A stretch of 64,000 nucleotides of DNA from Erwinia sorbitola (GTDB lineage Bacteria > Pseudomonadota > Gammaproteobacteria > Enterobacterales > Enterobacteriaceae), in assembly GCF_009738185.1 (NCBI RefSeq), contig NZ_CP046509.1:3599501-3663500 (forward strand). The letters are read 5' to 3'. The notes under the pieces are model-generated. The model did not search any database, was not told the origin of the DNA, and saw nothing but the letters and a program-made list of their open reading frames with translations. Below are positions 9,178 through 17,992 of this stretch, in pieces; within the stretch, counting starts at the first letter, position 1, and each line of letters starts with the position of its first letter. Both the position numbers and the translations under genes were made by a program.

Positions 9178-10491
9178 TTAACGCAGGGCATTCTCGGCCA
9201 GTTCGGCACTGACAATCAACCTTGGTGGTAATTGAAAGCTGAAACAGGTTTCACGCCCGGGGACGCTGCTGATATCCAGGCGCGTATTGTGGTGGCTGAG
9301 GGCATGCTTCACGATAGCCAGCCCCAGGCCGCTGCCGCCGGTTTGCCGTGAACGTGCTTTGTCGACGCGATAAAATCGCTCGGTGAGACGAGGCAGATGT
9401 TCCGGCGCGATCCCCGGCCCGTTGTCCCTGACTTTGAACTGCGCTCCCTGCGGATTACGCAGCCAGCTTACGTCGATGCGCGTACCGTCCGGCGTATGGT
9501 TAACAGCGTTATACACCAGATTCGAGATTGCACTGCGCAGCTGTTCGTCGTTGCCATACACGCGCAGATGCGGATCGGTATGAAAATAGATGTCATGCCG
9601 GCCGTTACTCAGCGTTTCCGCCTCGCGCTGCAATACGCGCAGCATCATCGGCACGTCCACTTTTTCCTGCAAATCCAGCGCCGGGGCAGCTTCAATACGT
9701 GACAGGGTCAGCAGCTGCTTCACCAGGCTGTCCATACGTTTGGTTTGCTCCTGCATAGTATGCAGCGCTTTATCGCGCAGGCTCCCCTCCAGAACGGAGT
9801 CGTTCATCATCTCCAGATAACCCTGCAATACGGTTAACGGCGTACGCAGCTCATGACTGACATTGGCAAAGAAGTTACGCCGCGCCCCTTCCAGCTGATG
9901 CATCTGAGTAACATCTCGTGCCACCAGCAGCCACTGCCCTTCGCTGTAAGGCATCACGCGGAACTCAAGATGACGATGACTGTTGAGTACCAGCGTCAGC
10001 GGGCGTGAGAAATCACGCTGCCGCAGATAGCGGGTAAACTCCGGATAGCGCAGCAGGTTAAGGATGTTCTGACCGTTATCTTCCGGCCAGCGCAGGCCCA
10101 GCATCTGCTGTGCAAGGCCGTTACACCAGAAAATCGTACCCTCTTCGGTAGTCAGCACCACGGCATCAGGCAGGGACTCCGCCCCGCTGCGAAAACGTTT
10201 AATCAGATGGCCAAGTTCACGGCGGCGGCGGCGGTTACGCGCCTGCATTTGATACAGGCCGTAAAACAGCGGTTCCCAGCTGCCACGGCCGCTGGGTGGA
10301 GTCATGCTGCGGTCAACCCACAGCCAGTGAGAGAGTCGAAGTAAGTTGTTGAAATGAAAACCCAGCACGCACAGCACTGAGACTAACAGCAGCCAGGGCA
10401 GCCCGCCCACCAGCAGCCCAAGCACTAATGCGGGCAGACCGGCAAGCAGCAGCTCAAACAGTAATCTCTTCCAGGAGAGGCGTTCCAACAC
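9178..10491 (-). CDS. phoR: Phosphate regulon sensor histidine kinase PhoR
   Basis: 437 residues. Two N-terminal membrane helices (about 10-30 and 32-50) are followed by a PAS domain (about 100-195), a HisKA domain with the phosphoacceptor His213 in NVSHELRTPL, and an ATPase domain with N-box NLVYNAVNH, DNGPGIAP and the GGSGLGLAIVKH glycine box. PhoR phosphorylates PhoB when phosphate is scarce and dephosphorylates it when phosphate is plentiful. It sits 23 bp downstream of phoB and 19 bp upstream of a PstS-like gene, all on the minus strand. Confidence 0.96.
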   Translation of the reverse strand: MLERLSWKRLLFELLLAGLPALVLGLLVGGLPWLLLVSVLCVLGFHFNNLLRLSHWLWVDRSMTPPSGRGSWEPLFYGLYQMQARNRRRRRELGHLIKRFRSGAESLPDAVVLTTEEGTIFWCNGLAQQMLGLRWPEDNGQNILNLLRYPEFTRYLRQRDFSRPLTLVLNSHRHLEFRVMPYSEGQWLLVARDVTQMHQLEGARRNFFANVSHELRTPLTVLQGYLEMMNDSVLEGSLRDKALHTMQEQTKRMDSLVKQLLTLSRIEAAPALDLQEKVDVPMMLRVLQREAETLSNGRHDIYFHTDPHLRVYGNDEQLRSAISNLVYNAVNHTPDGTRIDVSWLRNPQGAQFKVRDNGPGIAPEHLPRLTERFYRVDKARSRQTGGSGLGLAIVKHALSHHNTRLDISSVPGRETCFSFQLPPRLIVSAELAENALR

Positions 10492-10514
10492 GGTTCAGAC
10501 TCCAGCGCGAACAA

Positions 10515-11204
10515 TCAATAGCGTGCAGAGAAACGATAACCTGTTCCGCGAACCGTCTGCACCATACGATCGTGTCCGGTCAGTTCCAGCGCTTTACGCA
10601 GGCGACGAATATGGACATCAACGGTACGATCTTCGACGTAGACATTCGTGCCCCAGACATGATTTAGCAACTGTTCACGACTATATACGCGTTCCGGGTG
10701 CGTCATAAAGAAGTGCAGCAATTTATATTCTGTCGGCCCCATTTCCAGAGGCTGGGTGTCAGACATCACGCGGTGCGATGAGGGATCCAGACTCAGCCCC
10801 TGCATCTCTATCACCTCTTCTACGGCCATCGGTGAGATACGGCGCATCACGGCTTTAATACGTGCTACCAGCTCTTTTGGCGAAAAAGGTTTGGTAATAT
10901 AGTCGTCTGCACCCACTTCAAGGCCCCGGACGCGATCCTCTTCCTCGCCGCGTGCGGTCAGCATCATCACCGGAATATCGCGGGTCATGGCTTCGCGCTT
11001 CAGGTGTTTGATAAACTGAATGCCGGAACCGCCCGGTAGCATCCAGTCCAGCAGGATTAGGTCCGGCCACGGCTCAATAAGCATACTTACTGCGCTGTCA
11101 TAGTCCTCGGCTTCGATCGGTTGATAGTCATTTTGTTCCAGAACGAAACACAACATCTCACGGATTGGGGCTTCATCTTCCACCACCAGAATTCGCTTGG
11201 CCAT
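10515..11204 (-). CDS. phoB: Phosphate regulon response regulator PhoB
   Basis: 229 residues, OmpR/PhoB class: receiver domain (1-120) with acceptor Asp53 in LLDWMLPG, acidic pair at 10-11 and Lys in TKPFSPKEL, then a winged-helix DNA-binding domain (about 130-229). Phosphorylated PhoB activates Pho-regulon promoters. The start at 11204 (MAKRILVVEDEAP) is set by AGGAG upstream and by the family start; the frame is open 75 codons further but without similarity. A Pho box lies upstream, so the operon is autoregulated as in E. coli. Confidence 0.97.
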   Translation of the reverse strand: MAKRILVVEDEAPIREMLCFVLEQNDYQPIEAEDYDSAVSMLIEPWPDLILLDWMLPGGSGIQFIKHLKREAMTRDIPVMMLTARGEEEDRVRGLEVGADDYITKPFSPKELVARIKAVMRRISPMAVEEVIEMQGLSLDPSSHRVMSDTQPLEMGPTEYKLLHFFMTHPERVYSREQLLNHVWGTNVYVEDRTVDVHIRRLRKALELTGHDRMVQTVRGTGYRFSARY

Positions 11205-11220
11205 TATTGCTCCTGCTGTT

Positions 11221-11236
11221 GTGACAGATTTGTCAC
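11221..11236. promoter_or_regulatory. Perfect palindrome in the phoB leader
   Basis: GTGACA-GATT-TGTCAC lies between the presumed phoB -10 element and its ribosome site. Its half-site spacing does not fit CRP (8 rather than 6 nt between TGTGA and TCAC), and no regulator can be named. It could be an operator or a small RNA hairpin. Confidence 0.4.
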
Positions 11237-11251
11237 GGGGATATGCGGCGC

Positions 11252-11284
11252 CATTATGCGTCAGTTTTATGACACTTTTATGAA
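11252..11284 (-). promoter_or_regulatory. phoB promoter with Pho box
   Basis: On the minus strand TTTCATAAAAGTGTCATAAA followed by ACTGACG matches the E. coli phoB Pho box (two TGTCAT-type 11-mers) almost base for base. CATAATG downstream serves as the -10 element, as in E. coli. PhoB-phosphate would activate phoB-phoR-pstS-like from here. Confidence 0.85.
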
Positions 11285-11418
11285 AAAAGCACCCCCCTAA
11301 AAGCATTGATGGAATTAAATAAAATCCCCGCCTCATCAATATGTTTATCGGCTCTGAATAATTCGGGATGCAGGACAGGTATAATACTCCCCTCGCTTTC
11401 TGCCATGAAAGGATCCCC

Positions 11419-12641
11419 ATGCGCATCATTCATACTGCCGACTGGCACCTGGGTCAGTTTTTTTATACCAAAAGCCGTGCGGCCGAACACCAGGCATTTC
11501 TTGACTGGCTGCTGGAGAAGGCAGAAGCGCAGCAGGCTGACGCCATTATTGTTGCGGGCGACATCTTTGATACTGGTTCTCCGCCGAGCTATGCGCGTGA
11601 GCTGTATAACCGCTTTGTGGTCAGGCTACAGCAGACTGGCTGTCAGCTGGTGGTGCTGGGGGGAAATCACGACTCGGTGGCAATGCTGAATGAATCACGC
11701 GAACTGCTGGCCTGCCTGAATACCCGGGTGATTGCCGCCGCTGGCGATGATGTGAGCCAGCAGGTGCTGGTACTGAACCGCCGCGACGGCCAGCCCGGTG
11801 CGTTGCTGTGTGCTATTCCGTTTTTACGCCCGCGCGATATTTTACGCAGTCAGAGCGGTCAGTCCGGGCGCGAGAAGCAGCAGAGCCTGCTGGAGGCCAT
11901 CACTGAACACTATCAGCGCTGCTGGCAGGAAGCTTTGACCGGCGCGATGCTCTTGGCCTGGCGCTGCCAATTATCGCCACCGGGCACCTCACTACGATGG
12001 GCGTCACCAAAAGCGATGCGGTGCGCGATATCTATATTGGTACCCTTGATGCCTTCCCGGCCGACTGCTTTCCACCCGCTGACTATATTGCCCTGGGGCA
12101 TATTCATCGTGCCCAGCGTATCGCCAACAGCGAACATATTCGCTACAGCGGCTCCCCTATTCCGCTCAGTTTTGACGAGCTGGGTAAAGCCAAAAGTGTA
12201 TTTCAGGTGGATTTCTGTAACGGCAGCCTGAGTGCCGTTGACGCGCTGCCGATCCCGCTGTTTCAGCCAATGCAGATGATTAAAGGTTCACTGGAGCAGA
12301 TCGAACAGCAGCTGGCAGCAATCACCGCCGGTCCGCAGGATGCAACCATCTGGCTGGATATTGAAATCGTTACCGATGCTTACCTCAGTGAACTACAGCG
12401 CCGCATTCAGGAGCTGACCGAAGCCCTGCCGGTGGAAGTTGTGCTACTACGCCGCAGTCGCGAACAGCGCGAGCAGGTGATTGCCCGGCAGAACAATGAA
12501 ACCCTGAGTGAGTTAAGCGTTGAAGAGGTATTTTCCCGCCGTCTGGCGCTGGAAGAGGAAGAGCCTGAACGGCTGGAGCGGGCCAGAGCGCTGTTTGCCC
12601 GTACGCTGGAAGCGGTTCGTCATGAGGAGGAGCCATCATGA
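11419..12641 (+). pseudogene. sbcD: Exonuclease subunit SbcD, frameshifted as written
   Basis: The metallophosphoesterase half of the SbcCD (Mre11-Rad50 type) nuclease, which cleaves hairpins and protein-blocked DNA ends. Motifs DWHLG, GDIFD and GNHD are in the first frame from 11419; ATGHLTT and LGHIHRAQ continue in a second frame. The switch must lie between an upstream stop in the second frame (11904) and about 11945, where the first frame loses similarity after YQRCWQEA. One missing base would restore a 407-residue protein, close to E. coli's 400. No recognisable slippery heptamer is present. The gene overlaps sbcC by ATGA. A sequencing error or a real lesion both remain possible. Confidence 0.85.
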
Positions 12642-15600
12642 AAATTTTGACCCTGCGCTTTAAGAATCTCAACTCCCTGAAGGGCGAATGGAAAATCGAC
12701 TTCACGGCGGAACCCTTTGCCAGCAACGGCCTGTTCGCGATAACCGGCCCCACCGGAGCGGGTAAAACCACCCTGCTGGATGCCATCTGTCTGGCGCTGT
12801 ATCACGAAACGCCGCGCCTGAAGGGTATCACCCAGTCGCAGAATGATCTGATGACGCGTGACACCGCCGAGTGTCTGGCGGAAGTGGAGTTTGAGGTAAA
12901 GGGTGTCGCCTGGCGCGCCTTCTGGAGCCAGAATCGTGCTCGCGGGGCTGCTGATGGTAATTTACAGGCTCCACGCGTTGAGCTGGCGCGCTGCCAGGAT
13001 AACCAAATCGTTGCTGATAAAGTAAAAGATAAGCTGGAGATGATCGCCAGCCTGACCGGGCTGGACTTCGAACGCTTCACCAAATCAATGATGCTGTCAC
13101 AGGGTCAGTTCGCCGCCTTCCTGAATGCCGATGCTAATAAACGTGCGGAGCTGCTGGAAGAGCTGACCGGTACCGAAATTTATGGTCGGCTGTCGGCGGC
13201 GGTGTTTGACCGCCATAAGCAGGCAAAGGTGGCGCTGGATACCCTGCGCGCCCAGTCCAGCGGGATGGAGTTACTCACCGCAGAACAGCATACAATCCTG
13301 AACAGCCAGCTGGCAGAGAGCGTAGCGGAGGAGCAGGCGCTCACTTCGCAACAGCAGATGCAGCAGCAAAAAATGCAGCAGCTGCAACAGCTTGAGCGCC
13401 TTCATCGGGAAAAACAGCAGCTGATCGCCACGACAAAGCAGCTGGAAGAGCAGTTGCAGCAGGAGCAGCAGGCGCTGACGGCGGCTACACAGCAGCAGCA
13501 GCAGGTATTGCAGGCGCAGGAGCAGCATCAGGCGCTGCGCTTGCAGCAGGAAACGCTGATTACCGAACAGGTATTGCCGCTCGATTTGCAGCTGTCCTCC
13601 CTGCATGAACAGGCGCAACAGCTGGAGCGTGAGCGAAGTGAACACCAACTAGCGCTTCAAACACGCCAGCAGGAAAGAGTAAAAAACCAGCAGATTCAGC
13701 AGGATAAACAGGCCCAACAGCAGCAGCTGAACGCCTGGCGTGAGGCACATCCACAGTTTGAACACTACGGTGAGTATCTGCCGCTGTGGCGCGAACGCTT
13801 TAGCCAGCAGCAGGAGAGTGAGCAATCACTGACTTCACTTCGCCTGCGGGTAAAGGCCCAGCAGCAGCAGGTACAGCAATTTGAAGAGGCCAGCCAGCGG
13901 CTTCAGCAGCAGCAGGCACCGCTGCAACAACAGCTCACAGCAGCCCAGAACAGCCTCGATTTGGCACAGCAGCGGCTGGCACCGCTTCAGCAACAGCATC
14001 CTGAAGAGAAACTCCGTGCTGCTCTGGAACAATATGCGCGCCAGCGTCCACAGCGTCTTTTGCTGGCTACCCTGCTTCCGCAGTGGCAGCAGCTGGCAAC
14101 ACGCCGCACGCGCTTGCAGCAGGAGCGCCAGACGCTGAGGCAGCAAATCCAGCAAAACAGTGAGCGGTTACTTACCCTGCGAGCCAGCTGGAAAGAGAAA
14201 TATCAGCATCAGCAGGATCTCGATAAGCGCTGCGAGCTGGAACGACGCATTGCCGATCTGGAGCAGCACCGGGCGCAGCTGGAGCCAGGCCAGCCCTGCC
14301 CCCTGTGTGGTTCAGAAATACATCCCGCCGTGCAGCAGTATCAGGCTCTTGAACTGTCGGAAAATCAGCAGCGGCTGGCGGCGTTAAAACGCGAAGTAGA
14401 ACAGCTTAAAGATGAGGGCAGCACCTGCGCTGCGCTGGAGAAACAGGCGCAGCAGCAGGACGAACGTCAGCAGCAGGAAGAGGCGGAGCTCACCCGGCAG
14501 GCGCAACAGCTGGAACAGCAGTGGCAGGCCGCCGCCGCCGTGCTGGCCCTGACGTTCAGCCCGGAACAGCACCAGCAGGTCAGCGACTGGCTGACGCAGC
14601 AGGAAGAGCAGGAAACCACGCTGCAACAGCAGCTGCATCAGCTGGAGCAGGCGCTGCGTCACTGCCAGCAGCAGAAGGAAGCGCTGTATCAGCAGCAGCA
14701 GGCATGGCAAACCCTGCAACAGCAGACTCAGCTGCACCAGCAGCAGATGGCTGCCGCCGTACAGGCCCTGAATGAGCAGCAGCAGCAACTTGCACAGGAT
14801 GAGCAACGCGCAGAACAGCTACGCAACAAACTGGCGGAAGGTGTTGCCCCTCTGGGGCTGACGCTGCCGCAGGATGGCGATTATCAGGGCTGGTTACAGC
14901 AGCGCGAAACGCAGTGGCAGCAGTGGCGCACTAACAGTGAGGCTCTTAGCGCGCTGGTGCCGGAGCTGGCTACTCTCAGCAGCCGTCAGCAGGCGCTGGA
15001 TGAAGAGCTTCAGCAACAGCAGGAACGACTCAGCGCACTGGAGCAGCGCCTGCAACGGCAGCAGAAAACAGTGGAGCAGTGCCGCCAGCAGCGTCAGGAT
15101 CTGTTTGGCGACCGCGTGGTGGCAACGGTGCAGCAGCAGCTGCGTACGGAAACAGAGCAGCACATACAGGCCGTTCGCCGGATACAAACCGAGTGGCAGC
15201 AGCAGCAGGACAGGATAAATACCCTGACCGGACAGCATAAATCACTAAATGAGCAGTTGATTAATCTACAGTCACAGTTAGATGAAGCAGTGAGCATAGC
15301 GGGCCATATTGATGACTTATCTGCACAGCGGGCGCTGCTGGAAACTCATCTCACTACGCTCAACCATCAACTGCGCGAACTGGCCAGCCAGCAGGGGCAA
15401 CTACGCCAGCAGCTTCGGGATGACAGTGAGCGCCGTAGCCGCCAGCAGTCGCTGCTGCTCGAAATCGCCGCCAACGAACAGCAGCTGGAAGACTGGAGCT
15501 ACCTCAACCAGCTAATCGGTTCCAAAGAGGGGGATAAATTCCGCCGCTTTGCCCAGGGACTTACGCTGGATCACCTGGTGTGGCTGGCAAATAATCAGCT

Positions 15601-15997
15601 TAACCGTCTGCATGGCCGCTATCTGTTGCAGCGTAAATCACAGGAAGCGTTAGAGCTGCAGGTGGTCGATACCTGGCAGGCCGACGCGCAGCGCGATACG
15701 CGTACACTGTCAGGCGGTGAAAGCTTCCTTGTCAGCCTCGCACTGGCACTGGCGCTTTCCGATCTGGTGAGCCACAAAACCCGTATTGAGTCGCTGTTCC
15801 TGGATGAAGGTTTTGGCACGCTGGATGCGGAGACGCTCGACAGCGCTCTCGACGCCCTGGATACGCTAAACGCCAGTGGTAAAACCATTGGGGTGATCAG
15901 CCACGTTGAGGCGATGAAGGAGCGGATTCCGGTGCAGATTAAGGTGAAAAAGATTAACGGGCTGGGTTACAGCAGGCTGGAAACGCCGACGCCTTAA
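12638..15997 (+). CDS. sbcC: Exonuclease subunit SbcC (Rad50-type ATPase)
   Basis: 1119 residues. Walker A GPTGAGKTT is at about 37-45; two very long coiled-coil arms follow, unusually rich in glutamine, and meet at a zinc-hook CPLCG near residue 553. The C-terminal lobe carries the ABC signature LSGGESFLVSLAL and Walker B LFLDEGFGTLD. SbcC uses ATP to open and position the SbcD nuclease on DNA ends. It starts inside the sbcD stop (ATGA), so translation is coupled, which matters because sbcD carries a frameshift. Length is somewhat above E. coli's 1048 residues, mainly in the coiled coil. Confidence 0.96.
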   Translation: MKILTLRFKNLNSLKGEWKIDFTAEPFASNGLFAITGPTGAGKTTLLDAICLALYHETPRLKGITQSQNDLMTRDTAECLAEVEFEVKGVAWRAFWSQNRARGAADGNLQAPRVELARCQDNQIVADKVKDKLEMIASLTGLDFERFTKSMMLSQGQFAAFLNADANKRAELLEELTGTEIYGRLSAAVFDRHKQAKVALDTLRAQSSGMELLTAEQHTILNSQLAESVAEEQALTSQQQMQQQKMQQLQQLERLHREKQQLIATTKQLEEQLQQEQQALTAATQQQQQVLQAQEQHQALRLQQETLITEQVLPLDLQLSSLHEQAQQLERERSEHQLALQTRQQERVKNQQIQQDKQAQQQQLNAWREAHPQFEHYGEYLPLWRERFSQQQESEQSLTSLRLRVKAQQQQVQQFEEASQRLQQQQAPLQQQLTAAQNSLDLAQQRLAPLQQQHPEEKLRAALEQYARQRPQRLLLATLLPQWQQLATRRTRLQQERQTLRQQIQQNSERLLTLRASWKEKYQHQQDLDKRCELERRIADLEQHRAQLEPGQPCPLCGSEIHPAVQQYQALELSENQQRLAALKREVEQLKDEGSTCAALEKQAQQQDERQQQEEAELTRQAQQLEQQWQAAAAVLALTFSPEQHQQVSDWLTQQEEQETTLQQQLHQLEQALRHCQQQKEALYQQQQAWQTLQQQTQLHQQQMAAAVQALNEQQQQLAQDEQRAEQLRNKLAEGVAPLGLTLPQDGDYQGWLQQRETQWQQWRTNSEALSALVPELATLSSRQQALDEELQQQQERLSALEQRLQRQQKTVEQCRQQRQDLFGDRVVATVQQQLRTETEQHIQAVRRIQTEWQQQQDRINTLTGQHKSLNEQLINLQSQLDEAVSIAGHIDDLSAQRALLETHLTTLNHQLRELASQQGQLRQQLRDDSERRSRQQSLLLEIAANEQQLEDWSYLNQLIGSKEGDKFRRFAQGLTLDHLVWLANNQLNRLHGRYLLQRKSQEALELQVVDTWQADAQRDTRTLSGGESFLVSLALALALSDLVSHKTRIESLFLDEGFGTLDAETLDSALDALDTLNASGKTIGVISHVEAMKERIPVQIKVKKINGLGYSRLETPTP

Positions 15998-15999
15998 AT

Positions 16000-16030
16000 A
16001 AAAAAAGGGGCGATCGTCGCCGATCGCCCC
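16000..16030 (-). terminator. Terminator between sbcC and the lipoprotein operon
   Basis: A 10-bp stem GGGGCGATCG/CGATCGCCCC with a 4-nt loop. On the minus strand it is followed by seven T's, so it terminates the lipoprotein operon; it may also stop sbcC. Confidence 0.85.
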
Positions 16031-16052
16031 GCTATATCTCCAGCGCTTTCTC

Positions 16053-16700
16053 TTAGTGTGCGCTGTTTACCTTCGCACGCGGCCCCGGCAGAATGCTGCC
16101 GTTACGGCCATCGGCGGTGAGCATCGATGCTCCGGCAATAGCGGCAATGTCGTGGCTTTTATCGGTGATATTGTTGGAAATCTGCTTCACCGCTGCGGTA
16201 ATCAACATCCCCACCAGGCCATTGTTGTTACTGTCCTGAGCGTCAGAGGCATAGCCCTTGCCGGACCAGATCTGTTTTCCACTGCGCAGATCCACCAGGC
16301 GCGCCGTGGCGCTCACCTCGGTCACGCTGTCCAGTACCATATATTTGGTGCCATAGGTTTCAACATCGATATACAGCGCCGCATCAGCGTTGAAAATCTC
16401 ACGCAGTCTGGCAGTGCTAACCCCCTGAGCGTCAGCAGCACTGGAAAGGCCGTTCTGTTCAAACGTTTTATCCACTACCGCCACCGGGAAGACGTAATAA
16501 CCAGACTCGGCCAGCGGCGCAGCGATCGTCGACACCAGGCTATGGGCAGCATTAATATCCGGGCTGCTGTTTTTGGCGGGCAGTACAACAATCGAGGCCG
16601 GTTTACTGGCACGGAAGGCGCTGTAATCATACGGTTGCTGTTTCGCACAACCGCTCAGTATCAATACCGATGCTACGGCAATAAGGGCAGATAATTTCAT
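16053..16700 (-). CDS. GNA1162-like (DUF799) lipoprotein
   Basis: 215 residues with a lipobox (LILSGC) at about residue 18, so exported and lipidated. The body, with PASIVVLPAKNSSPDINA and a central YIDVETYGTKYMVL, resembles the DUF799/GNA1162 family known from Neisseria as a surface or periplasmic lipoprotein of unknown function. It is the last of three genes whose products are all predicted lipoproteins (CsgG-like, DUF4810, DUF799); its ATG overlaps the preceding stop as TAATG, indicating coupled translation. The three probably form one envelope complex. Confidence 0.8.
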   Translation of the reverse strand: MKLSALIAVASVLILSGCAKQQPYDYSAFRASKPASIVVLPAKNSSPDINAAHSLVSTIAAPLAESGYYVFPVAVVDKTFEQNGLSSAADAQGVSTARLREIFNADAALYIDVETYGTKYMVLDSVTEVSATARLVDLRSGKQIWSGKGYASDAQDSNNNGLVGMLITAAVKQISNNITDKSHDIAAIAGASMLTADGRNGSILPGPRAKVNSAH

Positions 16701-17050
16701 TATTTTTTCTCCTTATTACGCATCAGGAAATCCATATAGGCCGCTGATTCCGGGAACTGTGCTTTTTCACTATTAAACTGCTGAAAAGCCAGGTCAGGAC
16801 GACCGGTATCCACATATAACAAGCCAATCTGAGCATGCAGGCCTGGAGGTACGGGTTTGTTTTTCGCTTTCGCCTGCTCAACGATCGCATTCAGCGATTC
16901 AATCTGTTGCTCAGGAGATTTATCATGCTGATAATAGCTGTAGAGCGAAGACTGATAGTCTCCCCAATAATACATCGGCTCTTTATTTTTGGCGCAGGAG
17001 GTTATCAGCAGCGCAGCAATAGCCACGCCAGCAATATTCATCACTTTCAT
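16700..17050 (-). CDS. DUF4810 lipoprotein
   Basis: 116 residues with a lipobox LLITSC (Cys about residue 19), then a short helical, TPR-like domain containing YYWGDYQSSLYSYY and GLLYVDTGRPDLAFQQF. This matches DUF4810 proteins, always found beside CsgG-like and DUF799 lipoproteins. It starts 17 bp after the CsgG-like gene and shares its stop with the next start. AGGGA precedes the chosen ATG. Molecular role unknown. Confidence 0.78.
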   Translation of the reverse strand: MKVMNIAGVAIAALLITSCAKNKEPMYYWGDYQSSLYSYYQHDKSPEQQIESLNAIVEQAKAKNKPVPPGLHAQIGLLYVDTGRPDLAFQQFNSEKAQFPESAAYMDFLMRNKEKK

Positions 17051-17067
17051 TATTTATTCCCTGAAAA

Positions 17068-17742
17068 CTATTTTACCGGACGCCATGCGCCAGATTCGAT
17101 TCCATTCACCAGATGATTAACCGCTTCGCGTACCGCTAAATCCATCACCTTGCCATTTAACGTCGAGTCATAGCTGGCAGTACCGCCAAAACCAATCACT
17201 TCACGGTTTGACAGACTATATTCTCCGGCGCCCTGAACGGAATAAACCACCTCAGAGGTAGCAACATCCACGACATTAAGATTCACTTTGGCGTAGGCCA
17301 CCTGAGACTTACCGCGACCGAGAATACCCCACAGCTGCTGGTCGCCTACTTCTTTGCGGCCAAACTCAGTAATATCACCGGTGATAACGTAGTTAGCCCC
17401 TTTGATGGTCTGCTGAGTGCCCTTGTACTGCGATTCAGCTTTGATCTCATCCAGATTTGCACGGTCAAGAACATTAAAACGACCGGTCTGCTGCAAATGA
17501 GTAATCAGAATTGTTTTCGACTGGTTGCCCAGGCGATCGACACCGTCAGAGAACACGCCGTTCATATACGCGGAGCGGTTATCGAATTTGCCAACAGCAA
17601 TCGGGCTTTTTGCCCCGTGATATTGTGGCTGAGATGCCGCCGTAACCTGAGGAGCTTCTATTGAGCGGGAAGATTCAGTCGCACAGCCCGTAACCATCGC
17701 TGCGCTTAATATTGATAAGGCAATAATGCTTTTGGATTTCAT
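17068..17742 (-). CDS. CsgG/HfaB-family lipoprotein
   Basis: 224 residues, lipobox MVTGC at about residue 20. The core PIAVGKFDNRSAYMNGVFSD, GRFNVLDRANLDEIKAE and NYVITGDITEFG is characteristic of the CsgG/HfaB family, whose best known member forms the curli secretion pore in the outer membrane. No curli genes are nearby, so secretion of curli is not implied. The start at 17742 is supported by AGGGA 7 nt upstream; ten further codons are open but precede the signal peptide. First gene of the three-lipoprotein operon, with an AT-rich 250-bp promoter region upstream. Confidence 0.83.
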   Translation of the reverse strand: MKSKSIIALSILSAAMVTGCATESSRSIEAPQVTAASQPQYHGAKSPIAVGKFDNRSAYMNGVFSDGVDRLGNQSKTILITHLQQTGRFNVLDRANLDEIKAESQYKGTQQTIKGANYVITGDITEFGRKEVGDQQLWGILGRGKSQVAYAKVNLNVVDVATSEVVYSVQGAGEYSLSNREVIGFGGTASYDSTLNGKVMDLAVREAVNHLVNGIESGAWRPVK

Positions 17743-17992
17743 TTCATATCCCTGAATGAAGTCATAACGCAAATAACAACCCTGATTCTGAATGAATACT
17801 CAGAATATAATCAGCGAAGGTTATTATAAATAAAGGCAGGACGCCTTTGGCACGAAAGATTACCACAGGGAATTTGTAAAAATAAACTGAAAGATTAAAT
17901 TATTTTAATTTATCACGGGTATAAACTAAGTATTATCTTAACTTAACGCAAATAATAAATTTCCCATATACCGGCAGGACGCTTTGCAGGGC

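Noticed and set aside
11221..11236. CRP site in the phoB leader
   Set aside because: The palindrome GTGACA/TGTCAC has 8 rather than 6 bp between the TGTGA/TCACA half-sites.
11907..11945. Programmed frameshifting in sbcD
   Set aside because: No slippery heptamer with downstream structure was seen; SbcD is not known to be frameshift-regulated.
13271..15245. Leucine/glutamine-rich frames opposite sbcC
   Set aside because: Shadows of the glutamine-rich coiled coil (CAG codons read as CTG on the other strand); sbcC itself is clearly coding.
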